A stretch of 51,656 nt of DNA, taken from NCBI GenBank assembly GCA_905233135.1, contig CAJOCQ010000013.1, forward strand, positions 1 through 51,656, given 5' to 3'. The notes under the pieces are model-generated. The model was not told the DNA's origin. It worked only from the letters and a program-made list of their open reading frames with translations, and did no database searches. Positions 24,645 through 34,448 of this stretch are shown here, in pieces. The position numbers were made by a program, and so were the translations under genes. Position 1 is the stretch's first letter. Each line of letters starts with the position of its first letter. This DNA comes from an uncultured Selenomonadaceae bacterium. GTDB lineage: Bacteria > Bacillota > Negativicutes > Selenomonadales > Selenomonadaceae.

Positions 24645-26138
24645 TTAGCCTTGACTGACATAACTTCTTTGGCTTGCAGGAATTTTATCCCATTCAACCG
24701 CGTTTAAAGGAATATTATTTTTAAGCGAATAAGCCGCCGCAATTCCCGCCGCTTCGCCCATACTCATACAAGTAGGTTGAATCCTGAATGACGCTTGCGC
24801 CGAAAAATTCCCGCTTGCACAACGCCCGACAACCGCCAAATTTTCCAATTCGTTGGTAACAAGTGCGCGGAATGGAATTTCATAAAATTCGCCCTCTTTA
24901 AGTTTTTGCAACGTTAATTTTGTGTCGTGAATGTCAATCGGGTAAGCCGTATAACAAATTGCGTCCGCAAATCTTTTCTTGCCGAAATAATCTTCCTCTG
25001 TCATATAATATTTGCCGTGAACGCGCCACGATTCACGCACGCCCAAAATTGACGCCTCGCGGCTAATATACGCTTTTTCAAATCCCGGTAAGCTTTTTAT
25101 AAAGAACTTTGCAAGGCGGCGCATCATTTTTCGCCCGAAAGTAACTGCCTTGCTGTAAGAAATTGCATCCGTCGAGCTGAAGTCCATCGGCGGCAATTCG
25201 GGGCAATTCATTGACATTGTATTTGGCTTACCTGGAATTGTGAACGCTTGAATATATAAAATATCATCTTCCGTAACTTCGCCGCTTGCCACGCCTTTTT
25301 TGAAAAATTCTTCAGTTTTTGTCCACTTCGCAAATTCAAACGCGGGCGGATTTGTACTCCAATCGTCTTTATATTTTTTCGTGAAGAAATTGTATACCTT
25401 GTTAATATCGACGCCGCCCATTTCAAACCGAAAACTCATTGGTTGATTTCTGCCTGTACTGTCAGAGCCCTTTTCGACTTTAAGCCCTGCAACTCTTGAT
25501 AAAACTGCATCGCCTGTAGCATCAATAAAAATTTTGGCGTTAATTTTTCGCAAGCCTTCGAGCGTATGAACGATACATTCAGAAATTTTGCCGTTTGAAA
25601 CTTTTGCGCCAATTACCGAAGTGTTATAAAGAATCTCAACGCCGTACTGTTCGCACATTTCGTCATAAATTTCAGAGAGTAATTCGGGCATATAATTGGC
25701 AAGTCCGCCGCCTTGATTGGAATATTTTTTAGTTTCGCGGTAGGTTAGCGGATTTGAACCGTGTTTTCTGAAATTTTCGTTGAGTTCCAGAATGTAGGGT
25801 GTATCAGTGCCGACAATTTTTGTTGGCATTACGGGGAAAACACAACCCAAAGTTTGCAAGCCGCCCAAAGTAATTCCGCGTTCAATCAAAACAACTTTTG
25901 CGCCGTTTTTAGCCGCAATAATTGCCGCCGCAGTTCCTGCAGAGCCGCCGCCGCAAACGCAAACATCGGCACTTAACAAAGTTTGAATCTGCGCGCCGTC
26001 AAAGTTATAATTTTTTGCAACGGGCGCGGCTTCAACTTTTTTTGTATCGATTGAATTGCTTAAAATTGTGCCTGCCGTCGTCAAGCCCGCAAGTTTAAAA
26101 AAAACTCTTCTTGAAATTGGGATTGAAAAATTTTCCAC
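24645..26138 (-). CDS. FAD-dependent oxidoreductase with Tat signal (FAD_oxidored type)
   Basis: The N-terminus ISRRVFFKLAGLTTAG fits a twin-arginine signal (S-R-R-x-F-x-K), so export of the folded flavoprotein is expected. Dinucleotide-binding DVCVCGGGSAGTAAAIIAAKNGAKVVLIERG follows at about 53-88 and marks FAD binding. TLGGLQTLGCVFP is typical of the PF12831 family, and a C-terminal AVVGRCASGNFSAQASFRIQPTCMSMGEAAG closes the FAD site. 497 aa. The substrate is unknown; related enzymes act on small organic acids or in anaerobic respiration. Stands alone between terminators. Confidence 0.88.
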   Translation of the reverse strand: MENFSIPISRRVFFKLAGLTTAGTILSNSIDTKKVEAAPVAKNYNFDGAQIQTLLSADVCVCGGGSAGTAAAIIAAKNGAKVVLIERGITLGGLQTLGCVFPVMPTKIVGTDTPYILELNENFRKHGSNPLTYRETKKYSNQGGGLANYMPELLSEIYDEMCEQYGVEILYNTSVIGAKVSNGKISECIVHTLEGLRKINAKIFIDATGDAVLSRVAGLKVEKGSDSTGRNQPMSFRFEMGGVDINKVYNFFTKKYKDDWSTNPPAFEFAKWTKTEEFFKKGVASGEVTEDDILYIQAFTIPGKPNTMSMNCPELPPMDFSSTDAISYSKAVTFGRKMMRRLAKFFIKSLPGFEKAYISREASILGVRESWRVHGKYYMTEEDYFGKKRFADAICYTAYPIDIHDTKLTLQKLKEGEFYEIPFRALVTNELENLAVVGRCASGNFSAQASFRIQPTCMSMGEAAGIAAAYSLKNNIPLNAVEWDKIPASQRSYVSQG

Positions 26139-26198
26139 TTTTGCACCTCCCCGAATTTTTAATATTATATCATAAAAACTTTTTTAATAAAATTTTTT

Positions 26199-29042
26199 CT
26201 ACTTCAAAACTTCGGTCAAAGTCTCAATCATTTGCGGAATATCGAGCGGCTTTGCAATGTGTCCGTTCATACCCGCCGCCTTCGCCCGCTGAATATCTTC
26301 AGAAAAAGCATTCGCCGTCATTGCAATAATCGGAATGTTGGCAAGCTGTTTATTTCCAAGTTGGCGAATAGCCGCCGTTGCCTCGTAGCCGTTCATTACG
26401 GGCATTTGCACGTCCATTAAAATTGCGTCAAATTCGCCCGGCGCGGAATTGGAAATTTTTTCTACAGCGTCCTTGCCGTTTTCCGCCGTGTCGAGTTGAA
26501 AGCCAAATTCTTCCAAAATCAATGTTGCAATTTCCCTGTTCACTTCGTTATCTTCGACAAGCAGCAATTTTATTTTTGTAAAATCAATTTCGCCGCTTAC
26601 TTCGCCGCCGAAAATATTTTTTTCTTCGGGCGGCTCTTCGTCAACAATTTCCAAATCCAAATTGACTATAAATTCAGTACCCCTGCCGAGTTCACTTTTG
26701 ACGCTGATATTTCCGCCCATCAAATCAACAATGCTTTTTGTAATTGCCATACCTAAGCCCGTGCCTTGAATGTTTGAAACAGTTCTTTCGCGCGTGTACG
26801 CCTCAAAAACAGTTGCCGCAAATTCTTCGCTCATTCCAATCCCAGAATCTTTGACGCGCAATTCATACATTCCAATTTTTTCAGATTTTAAACCAATCTG
26901 CGCGAGTGTAACAGAAACTGCGCCGCCTTCGGGCGTAAACTTGTAAGCGTTGCTGATTAAATTCAAAAGTACACGATTCAGGCGCGGCGTATCGCACATA
27001 ACCATTTTGTTTTTGACGTTGGAAGTATCGACGCGAAAATTAATTCGCTTGCCTTCCATTTGCGTTGAAAATAAATCGCGCACTTCGTCCAACGCTTTAA
27101 TAATGTTTGACTTTGCAATATCGAGTTCCATTTTGCCGCTCTCAATCCTTGACATATCGAGCACGTCATTTATTAACGCCAATAAATGTTTGTTCGACGC
27201 CTCAATTTTATTCAGATAATTTTTGACGAGCGGTGATAAATCTTTTTCCTTCTTAATCAACGTGGTATAGCCTATAATAGCGTTCATTGGCGTGCGGATA
27301 TCGTGGCTCATATTTGAAAGGAAAACGCTTTTTGCCTTGCTGTCCTTTTCGGCTTGAATTTTCTGCACTTCGGATTTTTTTTCGCGCTGCATTATTTCAG
27401 TATAAATGTTAAACATTATGAAAAGTGCAACGGTTATCAACGCCATTTGCAAAATATTATAATTGCGCAAAGATAAATTTACAAAGTTCATTTGATTTTC
27501 AAGATAATATTCAGCGTCAGACTTTTCGCGCGTGTTAAATTCCGCGCCGTGTTCTTCCAATTCCTCAACATAATAATTGCTCAAATTATTTAAAACGTGG
27601 CGTGTTGTATCGTGCGTCACCTCTCTCAACCAAAGCATTAATGTAAAAAATATCATAAACAGCGTTACAATCCAAACAACCGTTGACTTGCCGAAACGCC
27701 GTTGAGTGTCGCGCTTGAAAATGTACCTGAAAAATATAAAGCCCAAAATGCTCCAGCCTATCAAAATTAAATAGGATTCGGTTGACATTGCGCTGACAAT
27801 CCAAAAACTCGGAATTAAAAAGTACAGGAAAAATATTGCAGAAATTATACAGCCGACGCCGCCCGTAATTTGTGCTTTTAAAATTCCCGCCCTTCGCGCA
27901 GTGATAAAAGTTACTGCTGAAGTGTACGTGTATTCAATAGCCGCGCCGATTGTATTAACGTCGATAATCCAATTTATTGCCGCGCGCCCCAAAAATGGAA
28001 TGGGCAACGACAGCAACATTAAAAATAAAATTGCGTTTTGCGGCGTTTTAAATTTATTCAGCTTGCCAAACCACGCGGGGAGTAAATCGTCGCGCGTTAA
28101 AGCGTAAATCAGGCGGCTTGCCGCTATGTAATTTCCCAACAGCCCCGTTGCAACTCCGCCAATTACCGTTGCCGCCAAAATTATTTCGCCCGTTTCGCCC
28201 ATAAAAAAATTTACGGCGTAGAAAGTCGGCAAGCCCTCAAGCCCGCTCAAATTTTTTAAATCGTCAATGTATTCAATCCAATTTGAATATTGCGGAGGCA
28301 AAGTTGAAATTGCAATGATTGTTAAAAAAATATACGCCGCCGCGCCCGCCGCTATTGCAAAAAATATTACCGCGAAAGTTTTTTTCGGCGAAAATGTAAA
28401 ACCTTCCGCAGATTGCGAAATTGATTCAAAGCCAACGAACGCCCAAGGAGCTAAAACTACTATTCCCAAAATTGCCGCCGCGTGATTCGTTGCAGGTTTA
28501 AAGGCGGGCGCAATTTCAAAAATATTTACGCCGCTTGAGACTACCGCGCCAATTCCAATTAACACGCCGCCGAAAAGAATTATTGCCATAAAAGTTTGAA
28601 CGTATGCCGCAAATTTGCCGCCGCGTATGCAAACTGCGCCGAATATCCAAAGCGCACTCAAAGACAGCAACGCCTCGCCAAAATAAATTTCGTAGCCTGC
28701 AATGTTGTAATGAAATCCGAATTGAAATGTATCGCCCAAAAAATTTCTAAAAATTATAGGCAGGGCAGTTGCATTCGCCCAAGTTATAGCAATGTAAACA
28801 AGAATTAAAAACCACGCGCTTAAAAAGCCGTGGTCATATCCTAAAATTTTTTTTGCATATGCATAAGTGCCGCCCGCGTCGGGAAATTGGTTTATCATAA
28901 AATGATAATTGTAACCAATCAGCAACATTATCGCCGCGCCTATTAAAATTCCTATCGCAGTGCCTAAAGGTCCCGCTATAGGTAAAAAAGTTGTGCCGGG
29001 CATAACGAACGCGCCCCAACCTACCGCGCAGCCGAACGCCAA
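26199..29042 (-). CDS. APC-type amino-acid permease fused to hybrid sensor histidine kinase
   Basis: 947 aa from TTG 29042. Residues 1-440 are a 12-helix APC-superfamily permease (GWGAFVMPGTTFLP, FPDAGGTYAYAKKILG, VLAPWAFVGFESISQSAEG). Then come a further helix (453-472), a 60-residue external loop and another helix (529-548), giving a 2-TM sensor-like module. Next are HisKA with LSNMSHDIRTPMN (H580), HATPase (NLISNAYKFTP, DSGIGM, GTGLGMAI) and a receiver domain with phospho-acceptor D877 and K931. It looks like a sensor built on a transporter, comparable in logic to CbrA, though CbrA uses an SLC5-type permease. The reading frame extends 24 codons further (LNRYLTPLNVWAL-) without a normal start codon, so the N-terminus is uncertain. 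Confidence 0.9.
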   Translation of the reverse strand: MAFGCAVGWGAFVMPGTTFLPIAGPLGTAIGILIGAAIMLLIGYNYHFMINQFPDAGGTYAYAKKILGYDHGFLSAWFLILVYIAITWANATALPIIFRNFLGDTFQFGFHYNIAGYEIYFGEALLSLSALWIFGAVCIRGGKFAAYVQTFMAIILFGGVLIGIGAVVSSGVNIFEIAPAFKPATNHAAAILGIVVLAPWAFVGFESISQSAEGFTFSPKKTFAVIFFAIAAGAAAYIFLTIIAISTLPPQYSNWIEYIDDLKNLSGLEGLPTFYAVNFFMGETGEIILAATVIGGVATGLLGNYIAASRLIYALTRDDLLPAWFGKLNKFKTPQNAILFLMLLSLPIPFLGRAAINWIIDVNTIGAAIEYTYTSAVTFITARRAGILKAQITGGVGCIISAIFFLYFLIPSFWIVSAMSTESYLILIGWSILGFIFFRYIFKRDTQRRFGKSTVVWIVTLFMIFFTLMLWLREVTHDTTRHVLNNLSNYYVEELEEHGAEFNTREKSDAEYYLENQMNFVNLSLRNYNILQMALITVALFIMFNIYTEIMQREKKSEVQKIQAEKDSKAKSVFLSNMSHDIRTPMNAIIGYTTLIKKEKDLSPLVKNYLNKIEASNKHLLALINDVLDMSRIESGKMELDIAKSNIIKALDEVRDLFSTQMEGKRINFRVDTSNVKNKMVMCDTPRLNRVLLNLISNAYKFTPEGGAVSVTLAQIGLKSEKIGMYELRVKDSGIGMSEEFAATVFEAYTRERTVSNIQGTGLGMAITKSIVDLMGGNISVKSELGRGTEFIVNLDLEIVDEEPPEEKNIFGGEVSGEIDFTKIKLLLVEDNEVNREIATLILEEFGFQLDTAENGKDAVEKISNSAPGEFDAILMDVQMPVMNGYEATAAIRQLGNKQLANIPIIAMTANAFSEDIQRAKAAGMNGHIAKPLDIPQMIETLTEVLK

Positions 29043-29110
29043 CGCCCAAACGTTGAGCGGCGTTAAATATCTGTTTAAATTGTTTTTAGTTTCCGTTTCT
29101 GTATCCTGCC

Positions 29111-29203
29111 TTTTTTAGGAAGAAGGATAAAGGAAGAATGAAGAAGAAAAACTTTCTCCCTTCTCCTTTCTCCTTTCTCCTTTCTCCTTTATCCTTTATC
29201 CTA
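29111..29203. repeat. Inverted pair of heptameric arrays (AGGANAA / TTNTCCT)
   Basis: On the plus strand AGGAAGA, AGGATAA, AGGAAGA run from 29117. From 29153 to 29203 the opposite strand carries at least six 7-base units (AGGATAA, AGGATAA, then AGGAGAA repeated). The halves can pair (AGGATAAAGGA with TCCTTTATCCT). It fills the gap between the RND pump gene and the permease-kinase, covering the place where the latter's start should be. Confidence 0.7.
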
Positions 29204-29204
29204 A

Positions 29205-32200
29205 TCACATATAGTCGATAGAAGATTTGCGGCGATCTTGTTTCATAATACCGAGCTTTTCGGCTACCCATTCAACAATTACAAAGAAAACCGGAATTAA
29301 AAATATTCCCATCATAGTAGCAAAAAGCATACCGCCGACAACTGCAACGCCCATACCGTTACGCGCGGCTGAACCTGCGCCGACTGCCATTGCAAGCGGC
29401 AAACAACCAATGATAAACGCAAGCGAAGTCATAAGAATCGGGCGAAGACGTAAGCCCGCCGCCTCAATCGCCGCCTTAATAGGCATCATTCCTCTGTCAA
29501 CGCGCACCTTTGCAAATTCAACAATCAGAATTGCATTTTTCGCCGCAAGCCCGATTATTGTAATAATTCCAATTTGCATATAAACGCTATCTTGCAAGCC
29601 GCTCTTTTGAATCCCCATCATTCCGTACATTAACGCTAAGCCCCATTCGGAAACTACCGCGCCAAAAATTCCTGTCGGTACCGTCATCAAAACTGCAAAT
29701 GGTACTGTCCAACTTTCGTACAGCGCGGCAAGCATTAAGAATACGAAAACCAATGCTAACGCTAAAACTTGCCCCGTTGAACTTGCAGCTTTTTTCTCTT
29801 CGCGGGATTGTCCCGACCATTCGATATTAAAGCCCGTGCCCGCCTCTTCGCGTACAACTTCTTCAATGGCGTCCATTGCTTGCCCTGAAGAATATCCTTG
29901 CGCCGCGTTGCCTTGAATTTGTACTGCGCGAGAAATATTAAAGCGTGAAATTTGCGTAGGACCTGTACTGCGTTTAGGAGTTATCAAAGTGTCAAGCGGT
30001 ACTAATTGCCCGTCGCTGCCCTTTACAAAAATAAATTTCGCAGAATCAGCTTCCGAACGGTACAAAATATCAGATTGCAACATAACTTTATAAGTGCGCC
30101 CGAATTGGTTAAAGTCATTAACTTGCATACCGCCGAAATTAACCTGTAACGCCGAAAAAACATCGCTCATACTGACGCCCAAAAGTTTAACTTTTTCTCT
30201 GTCAACGTCATATTCAATGGTAGGAGAGGCAATATTAAAAGTTGTGCGGACGCCCTGCAATTCGGGACGCTTATTCGCGGCAACAACGATTCTGTTTGTA
30301 ATTTCGTTAAGTTCTTCGTTGGTATGCCCCGCCATATCTTGAAGTTGCATTGACCAACCGCCGACGTTGCCTAAGCCGGGAAGTGCGGGCGTATTAAACG
30401 CTATAACCCGCGCTTCAGGCGCGTATTTTGCGCCGAGCTGGAACATTTTCCTTATACAAGCATTAATTGAGGCGTCATCGCCGCGCGTACCCCAAGATTT
30501 TAAACTGCAAACAATTATTCCCGCGCTCGGCTTTGAACCGCCCGAAAGAATGTCAAATCCTACTGCCGACATACAAGCTTGCAAGCCCGGCATTTCCTTC
30601 ATAACTGCCGCGCTCAATCTGTCAATCGTTTCCTGCGTATGATTCATTGAAGTACCTTCAGGCAATGAAACCGCCGTCATAAAGTAGCCTTGATCCTCTT
30701 CAGGTACGAAGGTTGAAGGCAGTTTTGAATATACCCAAGCCATTAAAACGCAGACAACGCCTAAACATACAAACGCCAACGCCGAACGCTTGATAAATCC
30801 TGCAACAATTTTAACGTAACCGTTTTTGGTACGCTCGAACCAATTATTGAACGCCGCAAAAAATTTATCAAAAATATTTTTCTTGGCGTTGGGATCTTTC
30901 GGTTTTAAAATCATTGCACAAAGTGCGGGTGTCAACGTCAATGCTATAAACGCACTCAAGCCCATTGAAATAACTATCGTCAATGCAAATTGCTTGTACA
31001 AAACGCCCGTCATTCCGCCCAAAAATGCAACTGGAATAAATACAGCCGCCAATACAAACGCTATTGCTACAACAGGTCCCTGAACTTCATCCATTGCGCG
31101 CTCTGTTGCATCAATCGGTTCCAGCCCTTCTTCCATATGGTGTTCAACGTTTTCAATAACAACTATTGCGTCGTCAACAACCAAGCCTATTGCCAAAACC
31201 ATTGCAAAAAGTGTCAGCGTGTTTATCGAAAAATCTAACAGTATAAATGCTGCAAAAGTTCCAATTAACGATACAGGCACTGCAAGCAACGGGATTAACG
31301 TTGCACGCCAACTTTGCAGGAAAATAAATATAACTGCTACAACCAACGCCAACGCTTCAAGGAATGTATGTAAAACTTCTTCGATTGATTCACGAATATA
31401 ATCTGTACTGTCAAAAATTTGGTCAACGTACAAGCCCGGCGGCAAATCTTTTTTCGCCTCTTCAATAATTTCCTTAACTTCCGCAATGGTAGTCATTGCA
31501 TTAGCGTCAGAAGTCAAAAGAATACCGAAGCCGACAGCCGAATTGCCGTTAAATTTACTGCTGATATTGTACGCCTTTTGCCCCGTCTCAATTCTTGCAA
31601 CGTCTTTTAAGCGAACAAAGCCGCCCTTGCCGTCGCTCTTCAAAATAATATTGCTAAATTCTTCAATGCTGGAAATACGCCCTTGCACTTTGCCCGTATA
31701 CTGTTTTTCTTGCCCGATATTAACAGGCATTGAGCCGACAGTACCTGCGGCGGCTTGCTGATTCTGTTCGGTAATTGCAGAAACAACTTGCCCAATAGCC
31801 AAATCCATTTCGGCAAGTTTATCGGGATTCAGCCAAATTCTCATTGAATAGTCCGCGCCGAAAATTTGAATATCGCCTACGCCGTTGACGCGCTTAACCC
31901 TATCCATTAAATAAATATCGGAATAATTTTTCATAAAAGCGCGGTCGTACCTGCCGTCAGGCGAATACATTGACAGCATTAACGCCATTTGACTTGAAGA
32001 TTTGCGCGTTACAACGCCGACATTTTGTACTGCAGTTGGCAAGCTTGCGTTTGCAACTGCCACGTTATTTTGAACTTTAACGGCGTCCATATCGCTGTCA
32101 GTTCCAACTTCAAAAACAACGGATAAAGAATAACGCCCCGTGTCGTCGGAGTTGGAGCTCATATAGTCCATTCCTTGAGTACCGTTTACTTGTTGCTCGA

Positions 32201-32393
32201 TAACCTGCGCTATAGTTTCGTCAACAACTGCGGCGTTTGCGCCGGTGTAGTTTGTACTTACTGAAACTGTAGGCGGCGAAATTTGCGGGTACTGCGCTAT
32301 TGGAAGTTGCACGCCCGCCAAAATTCCAACCAAAACTATCAGCAAGGATATAACTATTGCGAAAATTGGTCTGTGTATAAAAAATTTTGCCAC
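29205..32393 (-). CDS. RND efflux pump inner-membrane subunit (AcrB/HAE1 type)
   Basis: Proton-driven exporter of drugs and other hydrophobic compounds, acting as a trimer with a periplasmic adaptor and an outer-membrane channel. 1062 aa with two repeats of six membrane helices and two large periplasmic loops. FFIHRPIFAIVISLLIVLVG at the N-terminus and the proton-relay VVDDAIVVIENVEHHM in TM4 (paired aspartates near 405) are hallmarks; AAKNAILIVEFAK is in the second half. It lies downstream of its adaptor gene across 250 bases. No outer-membrane partner is in the window. Confidence 0.96.
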   Translation of the reverse strand: MAKFFIHRPIFAIVISLLIVLVGILAGVQLPIAQYPQISPPTVSVSTNYTGANAAVVDETIAQVIEQQVNGTQGMDYMSSNSDDTGRYSLSVVFEVGTDSDMDAVKVQNNVAVANASLPTAVQNVGVVTRKSSSQMALMLSMYSPDGRYDRAFMKNYSDIYLMDRVKRVNGVGDIQIFGADYSMRIWLNPDKLAEMDLAIGQVVSAITEQNQQAAAGTVGSMPVNIGQEKQYTGKVQGRISSIEEFSNIILKSDGKGGFVRLKDVARIETGQKAYNISSKFNGNSAVGFGILLTSDANAMTTIAEVKEIIEEAKKDLPPGLYVDQIFDSTDYIRESIEEVLHTFLEALALVVAVIFIFLQSWRATLIPLLAVPVSLIGTFAAFILLDFSINTLTLFAMVLAIGLVVDDAIVVIENVEHHMEEGLEPIDATERAMDEVQGPVVAIAFVLAAVFIPVAFLGGMTGVLYKQFALTIVISMGLSAFIALTLTPALCAMILKPKDPNAKKNIFDKFFAAFNNWFERTKNGYVKIVAGFIKRSALAFVCLGVVCVLMAWVYSKLPSTFVPEEDQGYFMTAVSLPEGTSMNHTQETIDRLSAAVMKEMPGLQACMSAVGFDILSGGSKPSAGIIVCSLKSWGTRGDDASINACIRKMFQLGAKYAPEARVIAFNTPALPGLGNVGGWSMQLQDMAGHTNEELNEITNRIVVAANKRPELQGVRTTFNIASPTIEYDVDREKVKLLGVSMSDVFSALQVNFGGMQVNDFNQFGRTYKVMLQSDILYRSEADSAKFIFVKGSDGQLVPLDTLITPKRSTGPTQISRFNISRAVQIQGNAAQGYSSGQAMDAIEEVVREEAGTGFNIEWSGQSREEKKAASSTGQVLALALVFVFLMLAALYESWTVPFAVLMTVPTGIFGAVVSEWGLALMYGMMGIQKSGLQDSVYMQIGIITIIGLAAKNAILIVEFAKVRVDRGMMPIKAAIEAAGLRLRPILMTSLAFIIGCLPLAMAVGAGSAARNGMGVAVVGGMLFATMMGIFLIPVFFVIVEWVAEKLGIMKQDRRKSSIDYM

Positions 32394-32405
32394 GTCGCCG
32401 CCTCC

Positions 32406-32633
32406 TTACCGAATATTTTTATTTCGACTGAAAAAATTTGAAATGCCCGAATTTCGCCTAAAAATAGCCGTAGCGGCTTTTAGATTTTTTCTTGAGTAAA
32501 TTATCATAAAAAAGTTGCAAGGTGGCTTGTCGTTGAAATTTGACGCCTTTAAATCGAAATTAAATCGTTTGAATAGATTTCCAAAATTATTTGCGGGAAT
32601 TTCGGCAACTTTTAAATTAAAAAAAATTTTCAC
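32406..32633 (-). CDS. Possible small ORF between adaptor and pump genes
   Basis: GTG 32633 preceded by GGGGGCGG opens a 75-codon frame rich in Asn, Phe and Lys. There is no signal peptide or recognisable motif, and the composition is what AT-rich spacer would give. It fills the 250-base gap between the RND adaptor and pump genes, which otherwise shows nothing clear. I lean towards noncoding. Confidence 0.2.
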   Translation of the reverse strand: MKIFFNLKVAEIPANNFGNLFKRFNFDLKASNFNDKPPCNFFMIIYSRKNLKAATAIFRRNSGISNFFSRNKNIR

Positions 32634-32645
32634 ATTGCCGCCCCC

Positions 32646-33878
32646 TTACTTATTCAAATTGCCGGGAGCATTGGGATTGTTGGAAGTTGCATTGCTTATA
32701 GTATCTGTTTGATAGGGCGTGGTAACATTTGCAAGCGTGAAGCCCATTTCGCCCGCCGTAACTTCGGTTGCCGCTAAATCGACGCCTTCGCGCAGATTCG
32801 TTAAGCCTTCAACAACTATTGTATCTTGAGGAGTTACGCCGCCTGTTACGATATAATAACTGCCGACTTGAGTACCGAGCTCTACAGTTTTTGCAACAGA
32901 TTTACCGTCGGGACCAACGCACATTACAAAAGATTTACCCAAAAGTTGTTGCACTGCGCGTTGAGGAACTAAAATAGCATTGGGGATAACTTCGCCGCTC
33001 ATTTTGACGCGGGCGAACATTCCCGGCATTAATACGCCGCCGTGATTGGGAAAAATTGCCTTCATAATCAAGGAGCCTGTATTGTTCGCCAATTCCCTGT
33101 CAGTTTCAACGATTTGCCCTTCAAAGGGGTATTCTCTGCCGTCCGAAAGTGTAATTGTTACGTGAATAGGGTTATGTTGCGCCTGCGAAGATTGAATTGT
33201 CATAAATTTTAAATATTCGTTTTCGCTGATTGAGAATTGAGCAAAGATTGGATCAAGCGAGCCTATCGTTACAAGCGTGGTACTGCCTGCGCCGACGAAT
33301 GCTCCAACTGCAACATCGTCAACGCCGAGCTGTCCTGACATTGGCGCATAAATTTCCGTATCAGCAAGATTTTCCATAGCAAGTTTGACTTGCGCCGCCG
33401 CCGCTTCGCAAGCTGCCTCCCGCGCCTTTACTAACGCCGCTTGCGTTGTAACAGTTTGTTCTGCTATTGCATTTTCTTTTAAAAGCATTTCGTTTCTTTG
33501 CAAGTCAATTTGCGCGTTACGCAAATTTACTTCAGCTTCAGCCAAAGTTGCACGCGCTGCCATAACTTGCGATTGGTATTGCCTGTCGTCGATTTTGAAA
33601 AGTAATTGCCCCGCCTCGACGAATTGTCCGCCTACAACGTGTTTTTCAACTACGTTGCCTGAAATTTTTGATTGAACTTTAATTTCATCCGTGCCGACCA
33701 AATGCCCCGCGTATTCGCTTGAAAGCGGTGTGTCTCTTTGTACGACTTTCATAACTTTAACTTGTTGTTTAGGTGCTTGTGCTTGTTGTTTTGGTTGTTC
33801 GCCGCAACCTGTAAAAATTGTTGCAGAAAATGCCGCGATAAATGCTGCGGTTAAAAATTTTCGCTTTGAAAAAAACAC
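32646..33878 (-). CDS. RND efflux adaptor (membrane fusion protein, AcrA type), lipoprotein
   Basis: Periplasmic adaptor joining the AcrB-type pump to an outer-membrane channel. The signal peptide ends in the lipobox FTGC (cysteine near 25). The order is a barrel/lipoyl half (VQSKISGNVVEKHVVGGQFVEAGQLLFKID), an alpha-hairpin (ATLAEAEVNLRNAQIDLQRNEMLLKEN), then the second lipoyl half (AVGAFVGAGSTTLVTIGSLDPIFAQF), beta-barrel and membrane-proximal domains. 410 aa. It is the first gene of the leftward efflux operon; no regulator gene is adjacent. Confidence 0.95.
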   Translation of the reverse strand: MFFSKRKFLTAAFIAAFSATIFTGCGEQPKQQAQAPKQQVKVMKVVQRDTPLSSEYAGHLVGTDEIKVQSKISGNVVEKHVVGGQFVEAGQLLFKIDDRQYQSQVMAARATLAEAEVNLRNAQIDLQRNEMLLKENAIAEQTVTTQAALVKAREAACEAAAAQVKLAMENLADTEIYAPMSGQLGVDDVAVGAFVGAGSTTLVTIGSLDPIFAQFSISENEYLKFMTIQSSQAQHNPIHVTITLSDGREYPFEGQIVETDRELANNTGSLIMKAIFPNHGGVLMPGMFARVKMSGEVIPNAILVPQRAVQQLLGKSFVMCVGPDGKSVAKTVELGTQVGSYYIVTGGVTPQDTIVVEGLTNLREGVDLAATEVTAGEMGFTLANVTTPYQTDTISNATSNNPNAPGNLNK

Positions 33879-33998
33879 ACGTACCCCTCCTTTGTAAAAT
33901 AAAAAAAATCTGCAATAATTTTAAAATCTTGCAGATAAAAAGTCAATTAAAGTTGCGATTGTATGATAATTTTCTGAAAAAATTTTGTGCAAAAAAAA

Positions 33999-34086
<88 letters not shown>

Positions 34087-34099
34087 GTTACATTTGCGC

Positions 34100-34128
34100 A
34101 TTATACACGCAAAATTTTTTTCTGTCAA
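34100..34128 (-). promoter_or_regulatory. Promoter of tRNA-Ser
   Basis: On the minus strand TTGACA (34128-34123), 17-base spacer, TATAAT (34105-34100), both perfect matches, with the tRNA 13 bases downstream. Confidence 0.9.
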
Positions 34129-34162
34129 ATATTTAATTTTATTTTTATATTTTTAACAAGTC

Positions 34163-34338
34163 GGCATTTCTTTCTTTTGGCGCAAAAGAAAGAAACGCCT
34201 GGCAAAGAAAGAAAAACTCCCCGCCCGTCAGGGCCGCTCGGCTTCTGTACGCACGTAGTAACAGGATGCCCCCTTTGGGGCTCCAACTTTTTCCTACGCT
34301 CGTAAAAAACATCAAGCTGCGGCTTTAATGACGGGCGG
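34163..34338 (+). repeat. Composite intergenic repeat, copy 6 (hairpin A + 118-bp cassette B)
   Basis: Hairpin A (34163-34199) and linker match copy 5; cassette B (34221-34338, ends CCGCCCGTCA / TGACGGGCGG, exactly 118 bp) matches copy 1. It lies between tRNA-Ser and the gene at 34449; apart from this copy and the heptameric array, that 360-base gap shows nothing. Confidence 0.85.
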
Positions 34339-34350
34339 TTTTTTTTATTT

Positions 34351-34386
34351 CCTACTGCCTTCTGCCTCTTGCCTAATGCCTAATGC
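34351..34386 (-). repeat. Heptameric tandem array (AGGCANN)
   Basis: On the minus strand the units read TAGGCAT, TAGGCAA, GAGGCAG, AAGGCAG, TAGGAAA: the sequence drifts but AGG recurs every seven bases. It directly follows repeat copy 6. Confidence 0.65.
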
Positions 34387-34448
34387 TTTTTTTTTCAGCC
34401 AAGATTTTTTATAATATGCTTGAAAAATTTTTGAATTGAGGAGTTTAA

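Noticed and set aside
29111..29203. CRISPR or microsatellite-type repeat locus
   Set aside because: Units are only seven bases with no spacers, so not CRISPR. It is described as a heptameric array instead.
32406..32633. Small gene inside the efflux operon
   Set aside because: Kept only as a low-confidence feature: the ribosome site is fair, but the composition is that of AT-rich spacer and no motif is visible.
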